In this document: one piece after another, positions 26,094 to 35,414 of the stretch
Layout: the number at the start of each line of letters is the position of its first letter
How positions within the stretch are numbered: position 1 is the stretch's first letter
Origin: an uncultured Clostridia bacterium
GTDB taxonomy: Bacteria; Bacillota; Clostridia; UBA1381
Assembly: GCA_934501535.1 (NCBI GenBank)
Contig: CAKSUM010000001.1
Coordinates: 1 to 64,000, forward strand
Length of the DNA stretch: 64,000 bases
Direction of reading: 5' to 3'
Program-made: the position numbers and the translations under genes
The notes under the pieces: generated by a model
Databases searched by the model: none
What the model was told of the DNA's origin: nothing
What the model saw: only the letters and a program-made list of their open reading frames with translations

Positions 26094-27374
26094 CTATTTT
26101 ATTTTCAGCTCGCAGCCCCCTACCGGTCTGATTGACAGCACATGGCACATGCCTTCGCCGAAAACATTTTCAATTCCGGATTTAAAATTATCAAGCATAT
26201 CCATCGGGACAAAAGCCTGCACGGTTCCGGCAAATCCGCCGCCGTGAACGCGGTATGCGCCGCGCTCTCCCAGAAGCTCGTCGCAAAGCGCCAGTGCAAG
26301 ACTTACAGCCTGTTCATGCGGAGCCGATGAGGCATAAACATTCTGAAGATACATATAAGACGAAAGCCCCGATTTTTTCACAAGCGCCAGGAATTTATCA
26401 AAGTCGCCGCTGTTTAAAGCTTCCGCTTCCTCCTTTGCGCGCTGCGTTTCATTAAAATAATGTATTGCGCGCAGAATTGCACGGTCATCATTTACGGCTG
26501 CTCTCACATCTTTTATTTTTGCCATAAAATCAGCTTTATTTACATCATTAAGAAAATCTTCTCCGAAAAATGCCGCAACTTTTTTCATTTCCGACGGAAT
26601 TGCCGCATATTCGTCGGTCAAGTCGGAGTGATCGGCGCCGGTATCGATTATGCAAAGCGCATGATTGGTCGATGCAAAATCAAAATCCACCTTCTGCACA
26701 ACCGGCTTTTCGGTCGACGCAAAATCAATAGATACCATGTTTCCCACAGAGCAGGCAGTCTGGTCAAGCAGACCGCACGGTTTGCCGAAGTACACGTTTT
26801 CCGCGAACTGTCCTATCTGAGCAATCTCTACCGGGTTTACTTCCTCATTCGCGAACATGCAGTTCATGATTGTTCCGATAAGCACCTCAAACGCCGCCGA
26901 CGAGCTCATTCCGGAGCCTTTCAGCACGCTTGACACGGTGTAGGCGTCGAAGCCCTCGACTTTATATCCTTTTTCAATGAATTTCGCGGCAACGCCTTTT
27001 ATCAGCGCGCCTGCTCTGCCGTATTCCTCTTTGTTTACGGACAGGTCATTAAGGTCAATAACGTCCTTTATAAATCCTTTTGATTTTATTCTGATTTCAC
27101 TTGTTCCGTTCAGCTTTGCAGCGCCGATTACGTCGAGATTAAGACTGCCCGCCAAAACCGCGCCGTGCTGATGGTCGGTATGATTTCCGCCGATTTCTGT
27201 TCGTCCGGGTGCCGAAAACAGGCGCAGATTATCCGCATTTTCAAAATTTTCTTCGAAACCGTCGATTACCTCACAGAAACGCTGCTCATATTTTTCTCTT
27301 TCCCCGTCTTTGCAGCCGTAAAGATATTCAAAATCTATGTACTTTACCTTGCTTTTCATTTCTTCCTTATTCAT
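26094..27374 (-). CDS. galK: Galactokinase (GHMP family)
   Basis: A 426-residue sugar kinase. Seen: the galactokinase signature RLFSAPGRTEIGGNHTDHQH near residue 53, the ATP-binding VLKGSGMSSSAAFEVLIG and the C-terminal GGGFAGTVQAF motif. The family phosphorylates galactose, but a few members act on N-acetylgalactosamine or other sugars. No galT or galE lies nearby, so the classical Leloir genes are elsewhere or absent. It starts directly after the folD stop codon region and precedes a large membrane protein. Confidence 0.88.
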   Translation of the reverse strand: MNKEEMKSKVKYIDFEYLYGCKDGEREKYEQRFCEVIDGFEENFENADNLRLFSAPGRTEIGGNHTDHQHGAVLAGSLNLDVIGAAKLNGTSEIRIKSKGFIKDVIDLNDLSVNKEEYGRAGALIKGVAAKFIEKGYKVEGFDAYTVSSVLKGSGMSSSAAFEVLIGTIMNCMFANEEVNPVEIAQIGQFAENVYFGKPCGLLDQTACSVGNMVSIDFASTEKPVVQKVDFDFASTNHALCIIDTGADHSDLTDEYAAIPSEMKKVAAFFGEDFLNDVNKADFMAKIKDVRAAVNDDRAILRAIHYFNETQRAKEEAEALNSGDFDKFLALVKKSGLSSYMYLQNVYASSAPHEQAVSLALALCDELLGERGAYRVHGGGFAGTVQAFVPMDMLDNFKSGIENVFGEGMCHVLSIRPVGGCELKIK

Positions 27375-28229
27375 TTATTTATCCTCCTTATTTATAACCG
27401 CTGCTTTGAGCGTATTTTTCATCAGCATTGCTATTGTCATCGGTCCGACGCCTCCCGGAACGGGCGTTATCGCCGACGCCTTTTCCACGGCAGATTCAAA
27501 ATCGACATCTCCCGTGAGCTTTCCGTTTTCAAGACGGTTTATTCCTACATCAATGACAACCGCGCCTTCTTTTATCATGTCGCCGGTAATAAAATTCGGT
27601 ATCCCTACCGCGGCAACCAATATATCGGCATTTTTGGTTTTTTCGGCAAGGTTTTTTGTGCGCGAATGACACACCGTCACCGTGCCGTTTGCGTGCAGGA
27701 GCAGCATGGACATCGGTTTTCCGACAATATTGCTTCTTCCCACAACAACGCACTCTCTGCCGCATATGTCAATTCCGCTTTCCTTTATAAGCTCCATAAT
27801 TCCTGCCGGAGTACACGGCACGAAATCATAATTGCCTATCATTATTTTGCCGACATTTATCGGGTGAAATGCGTCCACGTCCTTTTTGGGGTCGATTCGG
27901 TTTATGACTTTTTCCTCATCAAGCCCCTCCGGCAGCGGCAGCTGAACCAAAATTCCCGATATTTTCGGATTTTTATTGAGCCGGTCGATAAGTGCGAGCA
28001 GTTCACTCTCCGCCGTATCCGCCGGCAAAAGGTGTTCTTCGGAATATATTCCGATTTCTTCGCATGCCTTTTTCTTATTGTTTACATAAACTTTGCTTGC
28101 CGGGTCATCTCCGACGAGAACAACTGCAAGACCTGCATGTATTCCCTTACTTTTCAGTTCTGCGTTTTCGTTTTTCAGTTCGTCTTTTATCCGCTTTGAA
28201 ACTTCTTTTCCGCTCAAAATTTTTGCCAT
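27375..28229 (-). CDS. folD: Bifunctional methylene-THF dehydrogenase / methenyl-THF cyclohydrolase
   Basis: A 284-residue FolD for one-carbon folate interconversion. Seen: VVLVGDDPASKVYVNNKKKA with the catalytic lysine region, GILVQLPLPEGLDE, CTPAGIMELI, VVVGRSNIVGKPMSMLLL for NADP and VDVGINRLENGKLTGDVDF. The start at 28229 follows AAGGAG at 7 nt; a Met two codons upstream is too close to it. The first 83 bp lie inside the 3' end of ygiQ in another frame. Confidence 0.96.
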   Translation of the reverse strand: MAKILSGKEVSKRIKDELKNENAELKSKGIHAGLAVVLVGDDPASKVYVNNKKKACEEIGIYSEEHLLPADTAESELLALIDRLNKNPKISGILVQLPLPEGLDEEKVINRIDPKKDVDAFHPINVGKIMIGNYDFVPCTPAGIMELIKESGIDICGRECVVVGRSNIVGKPMSMLLLHANGTVTVCHSRTKNLAEKTKNADILVAAVGIPNFITGDMIKEGAVVIDVGINRLENGKLTGDVDFESAVEKASAITPVPGGVGPMTIAMLMKNTLKAAVINKEDK

Positions 28230-30039
28230 TTTCATTCTCCTTTTTATCTTTATTCGGTCTTATAAGGCAATTCGGCGAGAATCCTATCAAATCGGTTCTG
28301 CCGGCTGCCCTGAGCGCCTCCACCACAAGCTTGTGATTTTCCGGATTTTTATATTGCAGCAATGCGCGCTGCATCGCTTTTTCATGCGGTGATTTCGGCA
28401 CATATACCCTTTCCCCCGTCATCGGGTCGATGCCCGTATAAAACATGCATGTTGAAATGGTCCCCGGCGTGGGGTAAAAGTCCTGTACCTGCTGAGGATT
28501 TATTCCGTTTTTTTTGAGATACAAAGACAATTCTACGGCATCGTTTACCGTGCTTCCCGGATGCGATGACATCAGGTACGGTACAAGATACTGTTTTTTT
28601 CCGAGCTTTTCGTTAATTTTACGGTACTTTTCGGCAAATTTGTTAAACACCTTATTTTCCGGTTTTCCCATGTATTTTAACACATTGTCCGATATATGCT
28701 CGGGCGCAACCTTAAGCTGTCCGCTTATGTGGTGCTCGCACAATTCATAGAAAAATTCATCATCACTGTCATTTATCAGATAGTCAAAACGTATTCCCGA
28801 GCGGATAAATACCTTTTTTACGCCCTCAATTTTGCGCAGTTCCCTAAGCAGCTGCGTATACTCGCTGTGGCTGATTTCAAGATTTTTGCACGGTTTCGGG
28901 AACAGACATCTTTTATCCTTGCATGCACCGTAGGTATTCTGTTTTTTACATGCCGGAAAACGAAAATTTGCCGTAGGGCCTCCCACATCATGAATATATC
29001 CTTTAAACCCCGGCATTTTTGTCATCGCCTTTGCCTCGCGCACGATTGATTCAATGCTGCGCGACGTAACGATACGTCCCTGGTGGAACGCAAGTGCGCA
29101 AAAATTACAGTTTCCGAAACAGCCGCGCGAGCTTGTTATCGAAAATTTCACCTCGTCAAGCGCCGCAATCCCTCCGAATTTTTCATACATCGGGTGATAC
29201 GCTTTCATATATGGCAATTCGTAAACATCGTCGAGCTCCTGCCTGTCAAGCGGCTCGGACGGCGGATTTTGCACAAGATATTTAGTGCCGTGCTTCTGGA
29301 CAAGCGTTTTCCCCGTATACGGATTTTGTTCACAGTACTGCACGCGGCAGGACTCCGCATACGCCGCCTTATCCGACGCACATTCCTCATACGAGGGTAT
29401 CTGCACAGAATCAAAAACATCGGCGGTATCGGACATGTAGCAAGTGCCCTTTATATAGGTAATATCACGAACGTCCATTCCGCTGTCAAGACATTCCGCC
29501 ACCTCGGCAATCTGATGCTCGCCCATGCCGTACATCAGTATATCCGCGCCGCTGTCGGTCAAAATCGAGCGGCGCACCTTATCGTCCCAGTAATCATAAT
29601 GGGCAAACCGGCGCAAACTTGCTTCTACGCCGCCTATGAGCAGCGGAATATCGCCGAACGCCTCGCGGATACGGTTGCAGTAAACAATCGTCGCCCTGTC
29701 AGGGCGCATGCCGGATTTTCCGCCCGGAACATAAACATCGCCGCTGCGCCGCTTTTTCCCTGCGGTATAGTGGTTTACCATCGAATCTATATTCCCTGCT
29801 GAAACCAAAACTCCCAGCCGCGGTCTGCCAAGCTTTGTAAAATCTTTTGTGCTGTGCCAGTCCGGCAAAGCTATTATTCCCACTTTATATCCGCGGCTTT
29901 CGAGCACGCGCGAAATTATCGCATGTCCGAAGCTCGGGTGGTCAACGTATGCGTCGCCCACGACATACAAAAAGTCAAGCTCGTTCCAGCCGCGTTTTTT
30001 CATATCCTCCCGCGTTACGGGCAAAAAATCATTCGTCAT
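28147..30039 (-). CDS. YgiQ-family radical SAM protein
   Basis: A 630-residue UPF0313/YgiQ protein, a B12-independent radical SAM family of unknown reaction. N-terminal domain: FLPVTREDMKKRGWNELDFL and VVGDAYVDHPSFGHAII; cluster motif CFGNCNFCALAFHQGR (CxxxCxxC) near residue 310; later the FYPTPGTISTCMFYTGIDP stretch. The last 30 residues are very basic (Lys, Arg, Glu) and are encoded within the start of folD in another frame, an 83-bp overlap. The start ATG lies within the last codons of ftsK. Confidence 0.9.
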   Translation of the reverse strand: MTNDFLPVTREDMKKRGWNELDFLYVVGDAYVDHPSFGHAIISRVLESRGYKVGIIALPDWHSTKDFTKLGRPRLGVLVSAGNIDSMVNHYTAGKKRRSGDVYVPGGKSGMRPDRATIVYCNRIREAFGDIPLLIGGVEASLRRFAHYDYWDDKVRRSILTDSGADILMYGMGEHQIAEVAECLDSGMDVRDITYIKGTCYMSDTADVFDSVQIPSYEECASDKAAYAESCRVQYCEQNPYTGKTLVQKHGTKYLVQNPPSEPLDRQELDDVYELPYMKAYHPMYEKFGGIAALDEVKFSITSSRGCFGNCNFCALAFHQGRIVTSRSIESIVREAKAMTKMPGFKGYIHDVGGPTANFRFPACKKQNTYGACKDKRCLFPKPCKNLEISHSEYTQLLRELRKIEGVKKVFIRSGIRFDYLINDSDDEFFYELCEHHISGQLKVAPEHISDNVLKYMGKPENKVFNKFAEKYRKINEKLGKKQYLVPYLMSSHPGSTVNDAVELSLYLKKNGINPQQVQDFYPTPGTISTCMFYTGIDPMTGERVYVPKSPHEKAMQRALLQYKNPENHKLVVEALRAAGRTDLIGFSPNCLIRPNKDKKENENGKNFERKRSFKADKRRTEKRKRRTEK

Positions 30040-32503
30040 CTTCCTGCTCGGCTCCGTCCGGAATATCCGTATTCAATCCGCGTATCCTGTTCAAATATAC
30101 ATCTCTCGGTTTTGAACCGTTCGGCCCAGAAATAAGTCCGCGTGTTTCCATCTGGTCAATGATACGCCCGGCACGCGAATATCCGACCTTCATTTTTCTC
30201 TGTATCATCGCAGTGGAAATCTGACCCAGCTCCGCCGCAATCTCAATCGCCTGCGGCAAAAGCTCGTCCGCGTCCTCGCCCTCGTCCTCGTCGGTTACTC
30301 CGTTTTCTCCGATGGCAACGCGCTCAATATGTTCCTCCAAATCCTGTGCATAGTTTGTTTCTTCGGTATTTGCTTTTATATAGTCAACAATATTTTCAAT
30401 TTCTTCGTCCGACACGAATGCGCCCTGAACACGGATTGCATTCGGCAGTCCCGTCGGGTGATACAGCATATCTCCCTTGCCGAGCAGCTTTTCCGCACCG
30501 ACTTTATCAAGAATTGTCCGCGAATCCACTCCGCTCGATACCGCAAAGGCAATACGGCTAGGCACGTTCGCCTTAATAAGACCCGTGATAACGTCTACCG
30601 ACGGGCGCTGCGTAGCTATGATAAGATGTATGCCCGCCGCTCTTGCCAGCTGCGCCAGACGGCAGATGTAGTCCTCGACTTCCTTTGCAGCTACCATCAT
30701 CAGGTCGGCAAGCTCGTCGATGATTATAACAATCTGCGGTACCTTTTCGCCGCCCTCTGCCGCAATGTGGTCATTATATCCTTTCAGGTTGCGCGTTCCC
30801 GTTTCCGCAAACAGCGCGTAACGGCGCATCATTTCGCCGACTGCCCAGTTGAGCGCTCCGGCAGCCTTTTTCGGGTCGGTTACAACCGGAATGAGCAGGT
30901 GCGGTATGCCGTTATAGACGCCCAGCTCCACCACCTTGGGGTCAATCATAATCAGCTTGACTTCATCGGGGTTTGCCTTATACAAAATGCTTGTAATTAT
31001 CGTATTTATACAGACCGACTTACCCGAACCGGTAGCGCCGGCTATAAGCACATGCGGAAATTTTGCAATGTCGCCCAAAACAACCTTGCCGCCGATGTCC
31101 TTTCCGAGCGCAACCGTGAGCTTTGACTTCGCATTTTTAAAACCGTCGCTTTCCATAAGTTCTCTTGCAGATACCGTTCCCACGGTATTGTTCGGAATTT
31201 CTATTCCTACGGCAGCCTTGCCCGGAACGGCGGCGACCAAAACCGTCGGCACCGCAAGATTAAGCGCAATATCTTCTGAAAGTCCGGTGATTTTCGAGAG
31301 TTTGATGCCGGTGGACGGCTGTATTTCGTACCGCGTCACCGTCGGGCCCTGTGTGACTTGCAAAAGCTTTGCCTCCACGCCGAAATCCTTTAAAACCTTC
31401 ATGAGCTTATTCGCCGTTTCATACATTTCGCGCCGCTTGTCCGATGACACTTCCGCAACCTTTTTCAAAAGGTCTATCGGCGGAAATTTGTATTCAACCG
31501 CCGGTTTTTCGATTTTCTCCTCAATTTCGGCTTTTACTTCCTGTTTTTCCTCTTCCGTTACCGCTGAAACTTTTTTAGGCTTTTCGCTGTCGGCATTTTT
31601 CTTTTTCTGCTCCTCTAAAAGCTCTTTTACGCCCTCCGTCTGCGGCAGCTGCGCCGCTATTTCCTCCAGATAATCAAGGTCAACCTCTTCTGTATTTTCC
31701 GTTTTGTTTTCAGCCTTGCTTTCCGATTTCTTTTCCGTTCCGGCGGAGAATACGTCTATATCCGGATTTTTTCCGCCGGCAGGCTCCGCAATCGGTTCCG
31801 CCTTTATCTGTGCAATTTCGTCGCGCTTTTTCTTTGCGCGGACAATGTGCTCCGAAACATTTCTGCCTTTTTCTGACATATCTATGTTTTCAATTTCGCC
31901 GAACTCCTCTTTGGCGGAATGATAGCCGCTTGCAAAGCTGTCAATAAGACTTGCAAACGATATTTTTAAAATAAGGCTGAGTATAAGCCCGATGAGCACC
32001 AAAACTATTACCACGGCGGCCACTCTGCCGACCAGTTTGGACAGAATAATTGCCGTTGTTCCGCCGAGAACTCCGCCGCCCATGCCCTCAATTCCGTATC
32101 CCCATAACATGGAAACAAGCGGATAATCGCCCTTATAGAACAGCATTATCAGGCAGCTCACCAATATGATTTCCACAAAGGACAGGCATATTTTGAGTGC
32201 AAATTTGTTTGTTCTTTTTACCTTGAATACATATATTCCCAATGCAAATATCACCGGCGGAACGAGATACGCCGAAACCGAAAAAAGTCCGAGCATGGCG
32301 TTGTGTATCCACTTTGAAACCACGCCCTGATTTCCTCCGTATGTAAAAATTCCGACCAGCACCGCCGCAATCATTGTCCATATTCCCGCTGCAAGATATG
32401 AATATTCCTGCCGGGCCGCGCCGCCCCCTCTGCTCTGTTTTTTCTTTGTATTTTTCTTAGTTCCCGAAGTCCGCGGCGCAGTGCGCGTTTTCTTTTTTGC
32501 CAT
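30029..32503 (-). CDS. ftsK: DNA translocase FtsK/SpoIIIE
   Basis: An 824-residue septal DNA pump. Basic N-terminus, four hydrophobic helices (about 30-180), an acidic Lys/Glu-rich linker (about 210-350), then the RecA-like motor with Walker A GATGSGKSVCINTI and Walker B IVIIIDELADLMMVAA, and a C-terminal winged-helix gamma domain (AAELGQISTAMIQRKMKVGY then SRAGRIIDQMETRG) that reads KOPS/SRS sites. Length fits the shorter SpoIIIE form of Bacillota, so sporulation or division roles are both possible. It is first in its operon and overlaps ygiQ by 11 bp. Confidence 0.95.
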   Translation of the reverse strand: MAKKKTRTAPRTSGTKKNTKKKQSRGGGAARQEYSYLAAGIWTMIAAVLVGIFTYGGNQGVVSKWIHNAMLGLFSVSAYLVPPVIFALGIYVFKVKRTNKFALKICLSFVEIILVSCLIMLFYKGDYPLVSMLWGYGIEGMGGGVLGGTTAIILSKLVGRVAAVVIVLVLIGLILSLILKISFASLIDSFASGYHSAKEEFGEIENIDMSEKGRNVSEHIVRAKKKRDEIAQIKAEPIAEPAGGKNPDIDVFSAGTEKKSESKAENKTENTEEVDLDYLEEIAAQLPQTEGVKELLEEQKKKNADSEKPKKVSAVTEEEKQEVKAEIEEKIEKPAVEYKFPPIDLLKKVAEVSSDKRREMYETANKLMKVLKDFGVEAKLLQVTQGPTVTRYEIQPSTGIKLSKITGLSEDIALNLAVPTVLVAAVPGKAAVGIEIPNNTVGTVSARELMESDGFKNAKSKLTVALGKDIGGKVVLGDIAKFPHVLIAGATGSGKSVCINTIITSILYKANPDEVKLIMIDPKVVELGVYNGIPHLLIPVVTDPKKAAGALNWAVGEMMRRYALFAETGTRNLKGYNDHIAAEGGEKVPQIVIIIDELADLMMVAAKEVEDYICRLAQLARAAGIHLIIATQRPSVDVITGLIKANVPSRIAFAVSSGVDSRTILDKVGAEKLLGKGDMLYHPTGLPNAIRVQGAFVSDEEIENIVDYIKANTEETNYAQDLEEHIERVAIGENGVTDEDEGEDADELLPQAIEIAAELGQISTAMIQRKMKVGYSRAGRIIDQMETRGLISGPNGSKPRDVYLNRIRGLNTDIPDGAEQEDDE

Positions 32504-32563
32504 TTAATACACCTCTGATTTTTTATATAAAAAGTATCTTTCAAATTTTACGCATTAAAATAC

Positions 32564-32594
32564 ATTATATAATTATAACACAAAACACGGTCAA
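32564..32594 (-). promoter_or_regulatory. Candidate promoter of the ftsK operon
   Basis: The minus strand carries TTGACC (32589-32594) with TATAAT at 19-bp spacing (32564-32569) or TATATA at 17 bp (32566-32571). Confidence 0.6.
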
Positions 32595-32671
32595 AAGTCT
32601 ATATATTTTTTTAAAAAACCTTTTTTTCTGTATCGGGAGTATAAATTTTTAAAATATTTTTCAATTTTCTA

Positions 32672-32700
32672 TTGAAGATTTGTTCAAAATCTGCTAAAAT
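32672..32700 (+). promoter_or_regulatory. Promoter of walR-walK
   Basis: TTGAAG (32672-32677), a 17-bp spacer and TAAAAT (32695-32700), 32 bp before the walR start. Confidence 0.75.
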
Positions 32701-32731
32701 AGTAATAAGTATATTTGAAAGGACGATAAAA

Positions 32732-33433
32732 ATGGACGATAAATGTGTTCTCATTGTAGAAGATGAACAGGCCATTATTGATATTTTAAAATTTAATTTC
32801 ACAAAAGAAGGCTATAAGGTTCTTGAGGCAATGGACGGCGAAAAGGGCTTAAACCTTGCTCTTTCCGAAAATCCCGACCTCATTCTCCTCGACGTAATGC
32901 TGCCGAAAATGGACGGCTTCGAGGTATGCAAAAAGGTGCGCGAAAAATCTTCGGTGCCTATTATAATGCTCACGGCGCGTGAAGAAGAGGTTGACAAGGT
33001 TCTCGGTCTCGAGCTCGGCGCGGACGATTACATGACCAAGCCGTTCTCAATCCGCGAGCTTTCCGCACGCGTAAAGGCAAATCTGCGCAGAACTTCGATA
33101 GACCGCGCACAGACCGCTCAGGAAACCGGCAAAACCATTACATCGGGCGATTTGACAATAAACGTTGAACGCTATGAGGTTTCAAAATACGGAAAGGTTA
33201 TAGAAATCACCCTCCGTGAATTTGAGCTGCTGAAATTTCTTGCAACTCAGCCCGAAAAAATATTCTCGCGCGAAAGCCTTTTGGAAAATGTGTGGGGATA
33301 CGAATACTACGGCGACGTCCGCACGGTCGATGTAACCGTAAGACGTCTGCGCGAAAAAATCGAAGATGACCCCGGCATGCCCCGTTACATAATAACCAAG
33401 CGCGGCGTAGGCTACTATTTCAATAAAGCATGA
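32732..33433 (+). CDS. walR: Response regulator WalR (OmpR/PhoB family)
   Basis: A 233-residue regulator of cell-wall metabolism. Receiver domain 1-120 with acidic pocket VEDEQ, phosphorylation site Asp54 in LILLDVMLPKMDG and Lys103 in YMTKPFS; C-terminal winged-helix DNA-binding domain with REFELLKFLATQP and VTVRRLREKIEDDP. The assignment to WalR (YycF) rather than PhoB rests on the following kinase plus yycH and yycI. The start at 32732 follows GAAAGGA; an earlier Met lies within the -35 region. It overlaps walK by 4 bp. Confidence 0.9.
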   Translation: MDDKCVLIVEDEQAIIDILKFNFTKEGYKVLEAMDGEKGLNLALSENPDLILLDVMLPKMDGFEVCKKVREKSSVPIIMLTAREEEVDKVLGLELGADDYMTKPFSIRELSARVKANLRRTSIDRAQTAQETGKTITSGDLTINVERYEVSKYGKVIEITLREFELLKFLATQPEKIFSRESLLENVWGYEYYGDVRTVDVTVRRLREKIEDDPGMPRYIITKRGVGYYFNKA

Positions 33434-35202
33434 AAACGGTTTTTAAAAGTATCCAGATAAAAATTGTAACAATTTTTATTCTTGTCATTTTTGCTGTCGT
33501 AACGGTTATCGGTCTTTTTATGACAACTAACATTGTGCGCATGTACAATGATGAGTTTTCACTTATGATGGAACAGGTTTTCACACCCGGGCTTATTTCC
33601 GAGCTTGAAAAAAGCGCGGAGCAGAACGGTCCCGACGGGCTTTCGGACATAATCGGTACATATATAGGTCAGTTAGGTCTTGATACCTACCGTTTTTACA
33701 GCATTCTTGACGCACGCACCGGCGAGGTTATACGCACCTCCGACGAGGCGCGCAGCCGCGGACTTGAAAAAAGCGACAACATTATCACCGCTATGACCGG
33801 CCGTATAGGAAACATTTCAAATACCGAAAAAAACTACATGGATTACGCCGTCCCCATAACTTCGGAAGGGCAGCCGCGCTATATTGTGTATATAAAGGAT
33901 ACGAAAAACGAGGTTGACTCCATAACGCGGAATGTTCTTTTCATTCTTCTTGAGGCACTTGCGTTTTCAATATTCATTGCGCTGATTCTCGGTTTTTTCT
34001 TCAGCCGCACGATTACCAAACCCATACGCGACCTGACAAAAAGCGCCGAACATATTGCGTCGGGTGAATTTGACGCGGTAAGCAGCGTAAAATCCAATGA
34101 TGAAATCGGTATTTTGTCCGACACCTTCAACTACATGGCGCACGCTCTGCATGATACCATGGACGAGGTCAGCTCGGAAAAGGATAAAGTGGAAACAATT
34201 CTGCGCAACATGACCGACGGTATACTCGCATTCAGCCTATCCGGTGAGCTTACCCATATAAATCCCGAGGCAAAGCGCCTTATCGGCAGACAATATTATG
34301 ACGATATTAATTTTAACACATTTTTTAAAGAAATCGGCGCAGATATTTCAATGGGAAGTCTGATTTATATTAAGGACGGCGACACCGAGAAAAAAACCGA
34401 ATGTGAAACAACGGTGAACGGCAAGGTAATACGCTTTACCTTTGCGCCATTCAGTATGGACAACAAAGTAGGCGGAATACTTGTTGTGGTACACGATATT
34501 ACAAGTCAGCAAAAGCTCGAAAACGCACGCCGCGAATTTGTGGCAAATGTATCGCATGAGCTTCGCACACCGCTTACCACCGTGAAATCCTATGCCGAAA
34601 CCCTCATGGATATGCCGGACTGCGACGAGGATATGCGCACAAAATTCCTCGGCACAATTGCCAAGGAAGCCGACCGCATGACAAGGATTGTTAAGGATTT
34701 GCTTACCCTGTCACGCCTTGACGAAGGTCAGTACGAGCTTAAACCGTTTGAAAGAATAGATATGATTTCTTTTGTTTCGGGAATAACCGAACGAATGTTT
34801 TTCTCCGCCAAGGAAAAGCATCAGACTATCAAATTTCATGCGCCCGAAGCACCGTTTTCGGTCATGAGCGACAAGGATAAACTGGAGCAGGTAATTATAA
34901 ATATTATTTCAAACGCAATAAAATATACTCCTGATGGCGGACGTATCGACGTCTACACCGGCAGTCTTTATACCGAAGCATTCATAAAGGTGCGCGACAA
35001 CGGAATAGGTATTCCGGCAGAAAATCTTCCGCGTATATTCGAGAGATTTTACCGCGTTGACAAAGCGCGTTCACGCGAAACCGGAGGAACAGGTCTGGGG
35101 CTCGCCATTGCAAAGCAGATTATGACGCAGCTCGGCGGAAATATTACCATAAACAGCACCTACGGCGAGGGTACTGAAGTAATTGTTGCAGTACCGCTGT
35201 AA
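33430..35202 (+). CDS. walK: Sensor histidine kinase WalK
   Basis: A 590-residue membrane kinase. Order: TM1 (about 9-31), extracytoplasmic sensor domain to about 160, TM2 (about 163-190), HAMP (TITKPIRDLTKSAEHI), PAS (about 250-360), HisKA with the phospho-acceptor in FVANVSHELRTPLTTVKSYA, and HATPase_c with NIISNAIKYTPDGG, RDNGIGIPAENL and GGTGLGLAIAKQI. This TM-Cache-like-TM-HAMP-PAS-HisKA layout is that of WalK, which senses lipid II or wall state in studied species. Confidence 0.92.
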   Translation: MKTVFKSIQIKIVTIFILVIFAVVTVIGLFMTTNIVRMYNDEFSLMMEQVFTPGLISELEKSAEQNGPDGLSDIIGTYIGQLGLDTYRFYSILDARTGEVIRTSDEARSRGLEKSDNIITAMTGRIGNISNTEKNYMDYAVPITSEGQPRYIVYIKDTKNEVDSITRNVLFILLEALAFSIFIALILGFFFSRTITKPIRDLTKSAEHIASGEFDAVSSVKSNDEIGILSDTFNYMAHALHDTMDEVSSEKDKVETILRNMTDGILAFSLSGELTHINPEAKRLIGRQYYDDINFNTFFKEIGADISMGSLIYIKDGDTEKKTECETTVNGKVIRFTFAPFSMDNKVGGILVVVHDITSQQKLENARREFVANVSHELRTPLTTVKSYAETLMDMPDCDEDMRTKFLGTIAKEADRMTRIVKDLLTLSRLDEGQYELKPFERIDMISFVSGITERMFFSAKEKHQTIKFHAPEAPFSVMSDKDKLEQVIINIISNAIKYTPDGGRIDVYTGSLYTEAFIKVRDNGIGIPAENLPRIFERFYRVDKARSRETGGTGLGLAIAKQIMTQLGGNITINSTYGEGTEVIVAVPL

Positions 35203-35225
35203 ATGTTATGCTATTTTAAACTTGA

Positions 35226-35258
35226 TGTAACACCTTTGTAAAAGAATTATGTTATAAT
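35226..35258 (+). promoter_or_regulatory. WalR box and promoter before the small secreted protein
   Basis: TGTAAC-ACCTT-TGTAAA (35226-35242) fits the WalR direct-repeat consensus TGTWAH-N5-TGTWAH exactly and sits where a -35 box would be; TATAAT follows at 35253-35258. A second TATAAT is at 35272-35277. The transcript would have a leader of about 150 nt. Confidence 0.75.
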
Positions 35259-35414
35259 AAAATTGTAATTGTATAATATGGCGTTTAAGGATTGTTTTCC
35301 CGCCGTTATATTTTCGGTTTACAATATGAACTGCCTTTATCCGGCAGAACATTTTGTTTATGTAACAGAACATATACAATCAAATTGTTTCAAATATGAA
35401 AGGAATTGTTGACA

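Noticed and set aside
27165..28199. Plus-strand open frame of 344 codons
   Set aside because: It is the antisense shadow of folD and galK, rich in His, Phe, Arg and Tyr as expected for a reverse frame.
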